Below, piece after piece: positions 17,400-29,200 of a stretch of 64,000 bases of DNA (within the stretch, counting starts at the first letter, position 1; each line of letters opens with the position of its first letter). The translations under genes were made by a program, and so were the position numbers. The DNA comes from Himantopus leucocephalus (taxonomy: Eukaryota; Chordata; Aves; Charadriiformes; Recurvirostridae): positions 1,729,832 through 1,793,831 of the forward strand of contig RSEF01000012.1 of the NCBI GenBank assembly GCA_003993805.1, written 5' to 3'. The notes under the pieces were generated by a model. The model did not search any database, was not told where the DNA came from, and saw nothing but the letters and a program-made list of their open reading frames with translations.

Positions 17400-20300
17400 G
17401 CTGATTATATCTTAACTGAGGAAGTGGCTGAGTATCCCAAATAAGGGCTGCCGTATAGACAGAGGGGAATTCACACAGCTAGAGGCAGGGGGTGTCAGTG
17501 TCTGGCTACGTGACTCCCTACTGCTGAGCTAGAAGTAATGGTGCTTGGGCCACAGAGAGGAATCGAGTAGAACTGGGGTTCCAGTACCATGTATCCCCCT
17601 CCTGCTTTGGCTCAGGGAAGTTTCTACAGTGCAGAGTATTATCCAGAAATAAGATTAAGCCTTGAAGTATTTTCTTTTAAATAAGGAAAAACAAGTATTG
17701 GCTCAACATTATGACAGCCCCACATCTGCCCCTAGAGGTGACTGAACAGCTGGTTCATAATTCCTTACCTGCCAGGACCTGCAGTCGGAGCCTTCTCTTC
17801 TTTCTGCTGAAGGAAACACAGAGCTTTGTGTTAGCCTCTGCTCATGTTACCTGCTAATGCAGAAGGTGGGACTAGACAGGTAAGCCAGGCGTTTCCCTGT
17901 AACCCTGAAGCATCTCTCTGCCTGTGTGTCCTTCAGGGCTGCAGGAGGGAGAGAGTGCCAAGGGGTCTCTGGCCGCCTTGGGCATGCTGCAGTGTGGCAC
18001 GGGGGCTGTTCTCTGCAGAGCCTTTTGGTGGCCACCAGCCCTGAGTGCTGCAGGCCAGCAGCGCGGCCAGGGGCCAGCAGCAGAGCCTGCATGCAAGCAT
18101 CAGTGCCCAGCATGCACTGATCACCTCCCGATTTTTTTGCAGTACATACATTTGTCAGATCATATTCCATCCACAGCACCAGTCAAAAGGGAATCACGGC
18201 AAGCCAAAATTTGAATGCAGATTTAAAGATAGGCTTTATGCAAGGAGATGTTTCACTGAGTGGCAATTCACGTATCATGTGCTTTGTTGCAAGTTTGGAC
18301 CTGCCAGTTAAGTTTTTGTTCTCCCAAATCCTCTTTTTTTTTTTTCCTTCCCCTCTGTGATTTTTTTTTTTTTTTTATGTTCATTAAATGCAGAGTCTTT
18401 CCTGGGCATGTGCCACTGACCCTTGCAGTGCACAGTTCCCTACCAGCCCTCCCTCCTTTACTGACACAGCTTTCCTCATGGCAGTTTTGCAGGGCTAAGT
18501 TGCTTTAATTTTTCAGTATCCCTCTGTCTTTTAAAACCAGGGAGTTCTGGAAGTGTATTAGGGGTGGGAGTGTCATCACCTGTGGAAAACAGCCCATCCT
18601 CCATACCCAGGAGATCTGTCAGGAGGCACTCCTAGGCTGCTGGTTGCTGCTTGTGTTTGCACTCCAGGGATACTGTTAGAAGGAAGGTGCGTGAGTACAA
18701 ATACTCAATGTAATCTGGCTTAGGTCCTTAGAATTTGGACACTATGTGTGTGTCTTCCCAGAGGTTATGCCTAGGTGACCAGCTGAGAAGCAAATACATC
18801 ACACACACACACGCCCACTTACCATCTCCTCCGAGTGCTCACTGAGGGCAGGCAGCCACAGGGACATCAGATTTCCCTTTAGCAGCTGGCACGTTGCTGC
18901 CTGTCACACTCCCATGCTCTGCAGCAGGACAGGGATGCAAGCGGCAGCAGGGGTGCGTGGCTGTCCTAAATCACGTTTCCCCTAGAATTCTTAGGATTGG
19001 AACTTCATTTGTTGTCTTAAACTCTGTAAAAGGCAAGTGTAAGATGAGCTGTTTCCTCAAACCAACCGCCTACTTTGTGCTCTTTACCCAACTCCATGTG
19101 CTGCACAGGCAGCTGCCAAGCAGTGCATCTGCCCGCTCAGGTGCAAAAACACGTACCTTTTATCTCAGCATTAATGTGGAACATCTTGTATAACAAACAC
19201 CTACAGAGGAATTCTTTTGAACCATTCTTCCTGTAATGGTAGGCTTTGTCCTGTGATGACTGCCCTTAGATTAAAGTCCAGATAATAAGACTAAAAGAAT
19301 ATTACGGGTATTTGCTGAGCTTGTACTGGAGTGTTCTTTTAGTTCAATAGCGCCTCCTCTCACAGTTCTTGGAAGTATATGTACAATTTAGCAGAAGCAT
19401 TATGATGTAATTTAATTCCGGTGTTTCTGTGTTTTAAGCATTGAAATATAATTAAAGTATTTACATGAAATCTAGCGTGATTGTCTTTTTCCTCCCCATC
19501 ATTTCCATTTTCCACAGAAAACTGCTAGAGTGTATCCTCAGTACCTGTTGGTAATTGTATGCAGTGAATTCCCCTACTTTTTCCAAGACTGAAGTAAGTG
19601 CGAAAAACTTGTAAGGACAAGCTCTGCAGGGGTCAAGGTTTAGCGCTTCACAGCATGGAAACTCAGACCTCTTCAGGAAGGCTTGGTGCTCGGAGGAGAA
19701 GTTGGGAAGGCAGGAGCTTCCAGCCTAGCAGATCCTGGGCATCCAGAGTGCAGAAAGACAATTCCATCTTGTCGGTTTACCATATTACCGTTTAACCAGC
19801 TGAATTCCTGGACAAACTAGGGGTTCATCAGCTCACCCGCAGCTCTGTCCATGATAGCCTGCTCACACTGGGGTGAACATTGTGGGCAGCAGCATCAGTA
19901 GCTCCATAGTGATATTGTTGGTGTGTTTCAGATTTGCTTTCTGCCTCATCTGGTCCACAAACCCAAAACTTCGGACTAGTTAGCAAAGCTGTCAGATTAA
20001 CTGAAGAAGCTATGCACAGGAACAGAATTTGTTGTATGAAAAGCTAAATAGTTGTATGGCACACAGAACAACGCGGGGCATAAACAGACTCAGCTGTGGA
20101 GACTTCTGGATGTACACATGAAGCAGAGTTGGCTTGTGTTCCAATCAAGCCAGTTATGAGGTACTACATGGTATCCAAGAGGAGGAAGTTAGGTACCAAC
20201 ATTTCAGTTTAAGGGTCTGTTTTCCTCCACGTGTGATTCCTCCTGCTTATTGTTCCTTGTTTTCACATAGATCTCTAGGTGCTCCTGAATGACCAAATCT

Positions 20301-23300
20301 TGTTTTATAAACACCAAAACTCCAATTCGGATAAAGAGAAACTCACCTTCTCTGGTGATACGCATGTGTGCTGAGGTTGTTGCACATGGAGGAGGCAAAG
20401 CAGAAGCCTGAGGTGCTACATTTTATACCTTTATTAAAAACAACTCCAAGGCTAATTTGCAAGTTGACAACACTCTTTATCCCTTCACCAAAACTATTTA
20501 TGAGAATATTCCAAACTTTGCTAGATAACAAACCTCCTTCATCTCCCGTGTTTTGATCTGACTGTAATGACCTCTTATTTTGGACTGAGTCAGGCCAAAA
20601 CTGAGCTTAAAAACACTTGAAATGCATTTGCTTAGAGGTAGGATGGAAAAGGTAACTATATAGGAAATAAAAAGTATTTATCATTTCAAAAAAAGAAAAT
20701 CCAAGTAATCAGCATGAGATCCTAGCTCTCTGCCCACCTTTAATAGGCATTGACTTTCATTCCAGGTCTCTGCAGAAACATGGAAGCTGAAGCTATGGAT
20801 TGGGATTTCAACTACACATAGAATAGCTACTAATAGTGTGGAATTCTGCTTGTTCTCGAGTGCTTACATTTTCAGGGACACAGGTTTTCTACTGTGGCTC
20901 CCAATAATGTATTAAAAGGCAGCAAAGACTAGATTGAAAAGACTAGAATTTTTATTTTTTTTTTTAAAAAAGAGAAATACTTTGTATGCACATCCCAGAG
21001 GAACAAACCTAAAGCAAATGGACTTACTATCTAGCTGAAGCAGTTTCCATCCCTACTCCGTGCCACCAGCTGAGAATGGTCTGACTGATGTCATAAGAAA
21101 AGTTTGAGTCTCCTACAGATGCAATCCCTAATCCATTTAGGAGAAGCTGAAGTTCCAGTCTCACATTGTAACAGCTATTGCTCTCAGGTGATAGGGGTTA
21201 ATTAAATAGGTAGACTTGCAAGCAGAGTACTAAACCTGCCACTTAACCTGAAAATCTGGTAAAGAAGTTGGTAAAATATGTTGGTCTGCCACTGGAGTGG
21301 CCTTTGGATGCAGATGTGAACTACAGCTGAACTTGCGTGTCCCCTGAACAAGAGCAGCTCCCTAACCTGAATTCAAAGGAACACCAGTTGGATCTTCTCA
21401 TGTAACCATCAACAGTTACAGATTTGTGTGCACGATGTCCCACATGGATTTATCCACACAGCAGGAGAAGTGGCTCAAGCTCTCCCCATACCTGGCAGCA
21501 CGCCTCATCCTACAGCGTAAGATTTAGGTCAGTCCCTGCGATCTAATCCATTTAATCCTTGATTTCTCTGCTAGGTGGTAGAGGAGGCCCAAAGGTTATC
21601 TGTGATACAGTTTTCTGCTGAGACCACCAAACTCCATACGCAAGAAATTACTGTCAGGACAAATCAGACAACACACAGAATTAACAGGATCGGGACTCTG
21701 ATCGCTACTAAACTGGGCAGACTAGACAAAGTGACCTAGAATGAAAAAAGAAAAAACCAAACACTTTTTTTTCCCCCCCCTATTCTCTCTCTCCAATCAG
21801 CCCCTCCTCTTAATTCTACATACATTTTCTTGTGTTAAATAAATACCTGCTAAGGGAAAAGACTTCTGATGAAAGGGTAATAAATGAGCTCAATATATAC
21901 TGCCATTTCATGGATTTCTGCTATGCACTGCCATAAATTTAAAGCCAATTATGTTCTGTTTAAATATTTAACACTGTAAAGCTAGCCAATTTTACATCTT
22001 GTCAAAGATAATTGAAATACCCATTTTGTCCCTTTAATAGGCAGGCAGAGCATCCATGAGATGGAAAATAGCACCGGGATTTCACTGTTTGCAACTGGAT
22101 ATTGGAAATACCCTAAATTCCTCAGAGTTTAGCAAGATTAGCTCTGACACCGAAAGCACAAATCTGCATACAATGTGAGACTGAGAGCAGCCAGCAACAA
22201 TCTCAGACCAACTGGCTACTGCTGTCTCCCAAAACTAAACTGTACCAGCAAGCTTTTATTTGCATAGCTGCAACACTAGAGGACCCCACATACGCACATT
22301 ATGGACTGAAGATACAACCAATTTAAATTGAATCCTGGGGCTCTGCAAGGAAACAAGCCCTGTGTATCTGGTTCTTTACAGACACTTCTTCAAACTGATG
22401 AAATCCAGTGGCTGTGACTAAACTTGTAAACATTGTGCACTCACAGTTGCTGTCAAATTCAGGGGGAGTGCCACCAGGCCAAAGGCTACTTATAGGAGAT
22501 GGCCCTGAGCTGACAATGCTATGGTAAAACTTTCAGAAATCAATCCCCAAGACATCAGGGTACAAACTTTCCTCTAAAGCATCCAAGTCACTGACCACTG
22601 GAGCAACAGCATTAGGTACGCTGGAAAGGCCATGAAGGTTTTTCTTTCTGATATAGTAAAGAAAGGACTCAAAGACTGTCTTTTAGATGCAATCCCTATG
22701 GACAACTGAGCAAAACTTAAACTCTTGGGACTGCTCCATCAATCTACCAGAGGTGATATGATATAGAAGTTCAGCAATTAGCTGTTTTCCTTTACTGTAT
22801 CTGCATTACTGAGTCAACACTATCTTTCTGTTGAACTATTGCTGCCTGTGGCAGGGCAAGGCACCATGTTATCCAAGTATTTTTAAGAAAGATTAATATC
22901 CTCACAAAAGTTATACTACAAACTGTGAAAGGCCTCTCCCCGACAAGACATTTGCCATTTCTTCCCCTAAGTAAGTCCCTGTTCAGATGTTTGGGGTAAG
23001 CCAGCAGACAACAGGAGAGAAAGCTTGGCCAAAGTTATCACAAAGGAAGAATTTGAAGTATGACATTAAAAATCCTGTTTGCTTTCCAGTCCTCTGGCTT
23101 CAGCAAGACATGAACAGGTGGCATGCTACTGAGCTGTGGCAGGGATGTTGCTCAGAGATCTCCTAAGACCAGTAGTTTTGCCGGGCCTGGAACCATCTTT
23201 TCCAGTGACGCCTAAAGGGAAAAATCATGGGAGAGAGAGGGTTAGAGCTCTGGGTCCAGGAGCCTCGCTGCCCAAATTCCCCATTACAGAGTCAGTGCAA

Positions 23301-25730
23301 GGTTACAAAGGTGGCAAGGATCCATTCCAAAACATCATCAACATCAGGAAAGTACATGCACAGGAGGTCTGAAAGTGGTCTCAGAGTGAGGACTGTTTCT
23401 GGGTACACAGGCTTGTTCTGATCTGCAGCTAACCCCTCGGTTTCAGGACAGCTGGGGTGACCATTGGGGCAGCAGAGGGAACAAAGTGAGACAAAGGAGC
23501 TTGCAGCTGTTCCATCTCTCAACGTACTGAGAAGAACACAGAAGGAAAGACAGACAAAAAGGAGCAAAATCCCAAGGCTGCTTCTGGCTTTGGACTGGGT
23601 CTTGGAAATTTTGCCATAAAGCAAACTCTTTCCCTTTCACACATACACTCCGTTAGCCAAGCAAGGTTATTGAAACAAACCCAGGCTGCTTTTGTGGCTT
23701 AGGAGGGTTTGAAATCAGGTTCATCAATCATTCAGTAGTGGTACTCATGGAAGAGAAGACAAATGCTTCTTGGCCCAGACAAACAGAAAACTTTAATGAT
23801 TGAGTTGTGATTGGCAGCATCTGCAGGTAGCAACGCAATAAAGCCTGATCCATTAACAAACCCCTGCCTGCTCCTGGATAACTTAGAGGAGTCACCCATA
23901 ACCAGTGCCTTGGGAAAGCCAGAGCTGAATCCCCAGCTACAAATGCCATGGAAAAACATCAGCAAGCTTTAAAGCAGCTCTCTGCCCCATGGCAGGCTTG
24001 CAAGTCTTACATATTTCTAGTTTGGCTCTTCCTATTTCTTGATTCTCCCCATGACAGACTGACTGAAAAGCAGGGAGTCAGTCATCATTTGTTTCAGCAA
24101 TTCTTCCTTAATGTTGTAGATGCGAAGTCCAGGGCAGATCTCTTTCCCACTCAGAGCTGTACAATGTACAACCTGCAGGATGAGCAAGCACGTGTATCCT
24201 CCCATGCCCTCCCTCTAGCACAGCAGCTCAAAAATCCTCACCTGAAAGGAAAAGGCAAACCAAAAAACCCCACAATGACCAAAATCTCTGGCTGTGCCTA
24301 TAGCAGAAGATTATTATGTGATTGCAGACTCCTGCTAACAAATCTCAGAGGAGTAGTCACCTGCATGAGTAGCACAAAAGCTTGCAGGCATACAATACCC
24401 AAGTTAAACCCAGACCCATGGAATGGGTTCATCCAGAAACTACCTGTCTGAAGGCTGCTACAGCTGCACCTTGCTTGCAAACAAGCCACAGGATGGATAG
24501 TTTCCAGTAAGTCAGAATAGTAAGTCTCCTCTTTCCCTTTTTAGTCAGAAGTTTCTAAGACAGGATTACCGCTCCATCTCAAGCTCCTGAGCGAATAACA
24601 ACTATTACAAAATTTTCCAGAGGATTGCCAGGTTTCATACCGTACTTATGCTTATCCCCACTTTGATTTTCAACTGGCTGGTCTTTTTCTTACAGAAGTG
24701 CACACCTTCCCCAACAGTAAAACTCCCCCCTCCGTCCCCGGTGCTAAGCGTGCGCTGCAGTATCATGCGCTACACTGCTGTCTCCCACTGACCGCAGCAT
24801 CCGCTTATCCTGTCACATCTGGTTCTACCTCATTGTGACAGGAGGGAAACATTCTTCATGTCACTGCCCTCGGTCCCACTCAAACTGAAAGGAAGAAGAA
24901 AGTACCCACATTGGCTGTGGTTTTGGGCAATGCTTAAGAATACTACAAAAAGGCAGCAACTGGGCCGGAGGTGAGCTCATTATCCGTGAGCCTGCGGCTC
25001 TACTGATGTCATCACACAACTCGGTGGCAGGAAGTGATATGGGAGCAGGAGCCCGAGAGGAAACTAAATCGAGCAACTGAGGTTAACTACTCTGGCGTTT
25101 TATCATGTGGCATTTCCAGGGAGTTTCTAAGAACCTGAGGTTGGGTTTGGCTGCCCAGCGTCAGTTAACTTGCTTCGCACGCCACGCTCAACAGCGCTAA
25201 CGGCAGTGGGATGAGGGAGCAGCTGTGCTGACCACATGGCAAAACAAGGCAACATCTGCCTCTCCTGGGTTGCTGGCTCCCTTCCCCCCTCCCACTCAAG
25301 GGAAAAATATATAATGAATAGCTTCCTACAATGCTCACTGAAGGTAGGACTCAGCTGCACACAAGCTTTCCTAGCATCTACCTCGGAAACGGCCCTGAAT
25401 GGTACAGGCTGGACTGGGATTTGCACTTTCCCAGGGCTGTAGTGAGGCTGGGGCTCTGGGTGGTGCATCTGTAAGTTCCTACAACAAAGATAACAGTTAT
25501 CTGGCATCTCATCTCAGAGAAGCTTAGATAACTTTGCAGCCCTATATAAAAACTTACCAGTGTCGTCATTCTCTGTGCTGCTGATGCACTAGCGTCTCTG
25601 CTAGCATGCCTGCCACTAACACAGAGCCCTGCCTTAGAGTACAAGGCAGGAAGGAGAGGGCAAGACTATCACGGAGACTTGCTGGAGTTAATCCAGGACG
25701 CTAGGATGTCCCAAATGTCAAGGGACTTCA
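17400..25730. other. Intergenic region, no gene recognised
   Basis: About 8.3 kb lies between the end of C3orf18 and the HMGA-like gene. It contains poly-T runs (18332-18376), a short (CA)n at about 18799 and an AT-rich block at 21800-22050. Frames such as 23948-24451 plus show no domain, no coding-like composition and no matched splice sites. Confidence 0.5.
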
Positions 25731-25736
25731 ACTATT

Positions 25737-25742
25737 TTTATT
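25737..25742 (-). terminator. Candidate poly(A) signal of the HMGA-like gene
   Basis: The plus-strand tttatt reads AATAAA on the minus strand, about 190 bases past the stop codon of the fourth exon. The site lies in a T-rich stretch, so chance is possible. Confidence 0.35.
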
Positions 25743-25931
25743 TTTTTTTCCCCAAGTAAGGTAAGACACTCATGATAGTCTATTTTCACTTTCTACATAA
25801 CACAGCCAGACAACTTCACTGAGCCATACCTGTAACAGTTACCAGAACCTCAGAGACACGATTTCTTGGAAAGACAAAGATATAGATTCTCTTCCCATCC
25901 CTTTTTTCTGCCTCCACTTCTGCTGAAATAG

Positions 25932-26219
25932 TCACAAGTGAATTAGATGGAAGGAATGTACCGCCCTTCCTGTTGTAATGTAACTGGAAGCCTCCCAAAT
26001 TCTCCCGTTTGTAGGATTTACCAGAATTATTGCAGCCAGTGCTAGAGCTTTGGGTGTACCTGCATGCCTTGCCAGGAGCACGGCTGCACAGTTTAGTCTC
26101 ATGTAGTTATGATTATCTAATTTCAAACCTTGTGTGGCTGGTGCTGAGTTCAAATTCAAGTCACTGCTTCCCTGAGGATTTCCTTCCTGAGACACTCCTT
26201 CTTGGACCACTGGTTGAGG
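25932..26219 (-). CDS. HMGA-like fourth exon, divergent C-terminus
   Basis: The acceptor tttttcttcgtag leads into PQPVVQEGVSQEGNPQGSSD, in phase with the RKW exon. The first six residues match the start of HMGA2 exon 4, and EG..Q.SS faintly recalls its acidic tail. The frame stays open to TGA at 25934-25932, which would add 95 residues. The later part is not acidic and looks like untranslated or intron sequence. A possible internal donor (CATGCAG|gtacac) sits near 26055. The true 3' end of the coding region is therefore uncertain. Confidence 0.68.
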   Translation of the reverse strand, partial: PQPVVQEGVSQEGNPQGSSDLNLNSAPATQGLKLDNHNYMRLNCAAVLLARHAGTPKALALAAIILVNPTNGRIWEASSYITTGRAVHSFHLIHL

Positions 26220-29200
26220 CTACGAAGAAAAACACCAAAAACAAAGAAAAAAACCCACTTAAAATTAGGTATCAAAAGACAAAATTGCTAATACACAAAG
26301 TAGACGGAAAGCAAAAAGCCTTTGATCAATGTTATTTAAATAAGGCTGTGCAGCCCTGAAAGTCTGTCCATTTGCCACCGTACGCAAGAGCAAGCGCCAG
26401 CGTGTGTAGTGTCCATGCACAGTCACAAGCATCTCTGAACGGTTGACAGGATCCATAATAAGCCACCGTATTACCAGCCTTAGGACACACAGCCCCACAC
26501 TTTGAAAAAATCTCCTCATTATGCAGCCGTGGAGAAATTTTTTTCATTCTTGAGAACACTGTCTACATTTCAGGATATTTTCCTGTCCTGAACAACTAAA
26601 CATTTTGTCCATTGAAAATGAAAAACAAAATGGCCGTTCTTTTTCTTCTGCTTTGGTTTTGCCCCCCAAAAACTCATCAAGCTGTTAAAACAAATTAATT
26701 CTGAAATGAAACATCAGAACCTTCACTAACCAAAGTTAGAATGACACATTTTGAAACGTTAAAAAGAAAAAGGAGCCAGTGTAAAAACATATTAACTTCA
26801 ATAAATTGGCATGTAGCAAAGATGATTTTTTTTTATTTTATTTTTTTTAAACAAATTACTATGCAGCACATTTTTTATAATAACGAACACCCTAACTTAC
26901 AGCTCTGGCACACAACTCAATCAATTTAACCACAAAACCCCAAGCCTAACACTAGAACTGCAGCTACTACAATCTGTTACAGAAGGGAATGGCTGGAAGA
27001 GTCTTTTCCAACCTCATTTACAGCCTGTTATAGATGAGAGATTATTATAAATTATTTCTAGAATGCTATAGATGTTTATAGACTGGGCAAATCCCTGAGC
27101 ACCCTGATCCAATTAGACTTCCTTTGAGCAGTGGTTTGAATTAAAGTATCTCCAGTGGGCCCTTCCAACCTAACTATGACTCTAAAAAAAAAAGTGTATG
27201 TACACACAGAGCTGAAGGATAGGAGATATTCAATACCACTATTAGTAGATCCTGGGAGCTATCAAGATGCTCCAGACTGTTGTCTTGCTTCTTCTGTGGT
27301 CTCTAAAGGTCTGTGCTCCTTCTAAAGGTCTCCTGGAAGAATAAAGTGCCACCTGAACTTATAAGGAAGCGTTTTAATTAATCTTAGAATACCAGGTTGG
27401 AGGGGACTTCAAGGATATTCTGGTCCAACCTTTCTTGGCAAAAGCACAGTCTAGACACGATGGCCCAGCACCCTGTCCAGCTGAATCTTAAAAGTGTCCA
27501 ATGTTGGGGAATCCACCACTTCCCTGGGGAGATTATGCCAATGGCTGATTCTTCTCATTGAGAAAATCTCCTCTTGTGTCCAATTGGAACCTCCCCAGGA
27601 GTAACTTATACCCATTACCCCCAATCTAATAATCTAATTTTTATTAGATTATCATTACAGAACAATAAGAATTTCCATGGATTTTTTTTTTTTAAATTGC
27701 ACTTCTACCAACAAAAAAAGATAAAATAGGACAGGAAAACCATTCCAGCTAGCTTTATTTCAGATGTCAGCTTTTGACAGCACACACATGGGTGTCTGTG
27801 CCCCACAAGATGTTGGGGAGCATGTTCTTAACACTGCCTGGCTGCCCCCGTTTCCTTTTCTACTGCAGGAGCCTGTCCCCAGGAGGGAAGCGGGGGTCTC
27901 TGCAGCCGCATCAGGCAGACAGAAGAGCTACAAAGCAGGGCTGAAGCCATCTCCTCTGTCACTATTATTGTCAGTTTAACCACAAGACAGCCCTACCAGC
28001 AGGTGATTTATAAACCGTCCCTTGCTCCGAAACCCTCTCTCAGACTTCTCCTGCATAGTATCCTCAGCTTTATATAGTATGTGCTTCACTTTTTTTGGCT
28101 TTTCTGAATCCTACAGTACCAAAGTTTCACAGCCAAGGCTTCTCTGTCCCAGTTCAGACTGCACCACGGCAACAGCAGAGGCTGGGACTGGATCTGTTCC
28201 TCCCACAGAATTTCATTGCCTGATCTTTCCCTCACCAGACAGCGAGCAGAAATGCAGTGTAGCGCTCCTGAGGGTTAAACTTGCCTATTTCAGGTTAGAT
28301 GAAGAATGCATAAACTAGAGTCAGAAACTGCCTACCAGCTCCTCTGGATTCCTTTGGCCTCTGCACTTGCATTTACCCACTGTATTTAACAGGCACCCAT
28401 ACAGGACACAACTGTTTGTACCATTGTCCAAGACAAGGTGGCCCCTCTCTTCTTAATCTCTGCCTCCCCTCAGCACATGGCCAAGCGAAATTGCACCTGC
28501 TGATGACTACTGCTCTTACCCAGTCTCAAATACAGCAATATTCAGCCTGCTTCAAAGCTACTTGCAAAAGCCCTGCCTTTCGCTGCTCCCAAGGAAGGGC
28601 CATCACATCACTGAGATTGTCCGCCAGAGCAGGGAGAACCCTGCAATCACGACCCTTCAGAAAACACCTATACTATCTCTCACATTATTTTTATCAAGTG
28701 ATCTTTCATCCGTGTTACCTGGGGAGTCGGAGGCATGGTTTCTGGCTGTACAGCTCCCTACCTGTCCCCAGCCCGAGTTCAGGCTGATGCTGTGTCTCAT
28801 GCTTAGCTGTATCAGCCTGGCATTTCCAGTCCAGCTCAGCACGTTCAGCTCTGTTCTCTACCAGCAGGTAACGATGCCTCCCTTCTCACAGTCCCTTTTG
28901 TCCTGGATGCTGTGCTTAAACAGGACTGTGCTCCTCAACTGGTCCAGGGAGCAATCTATGTATCCCTGCTTATAGATACTTTGGGCAGGAAAATAACATT
29001 TTCTCCATGGAATCTGAGCTCCTCTGACCCGCTCTGTCCTTGAAAGAGAATCAAGACCTAGGACTGCCTGTGCCTCGCCTCCTTATCCCTTTCTGATCTC
29101 TCCAATGCCCATGGTTCTAGTATATATATATCTCTGAGCTATACACTTTCAAGTAGTTTTTCATGCCTGCTTGCATCTAATTTATAAAAGAGCATCTTCT

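Noticed and set aside
20204..20246. Minus-strand acidic end (EESHVEENRPLN, stop) after a possible AG, as a missing HMGA-like tail exon
   Set aside because: The acceptor has no polypyrimidine tract, the match to the HMGA tail is slight, and it is over 5 kb past the fourth exon.
23948..24451. 167-codon plus-strand frame
   Set aside because: No domain or conserved motif and no matched splice sites; composition is like the flanking intergenic DNA.
24830..25384. ctacctc motifs (near 24830 and 25376) as let-7 sites for the HMGA-like 3' UTR, since HMGA2 is a let-7 target
   Set aside because: They are on the plus strand, whereas the gene is on the minus strand; no minus-strand site was found near the proposed 3' UTR.
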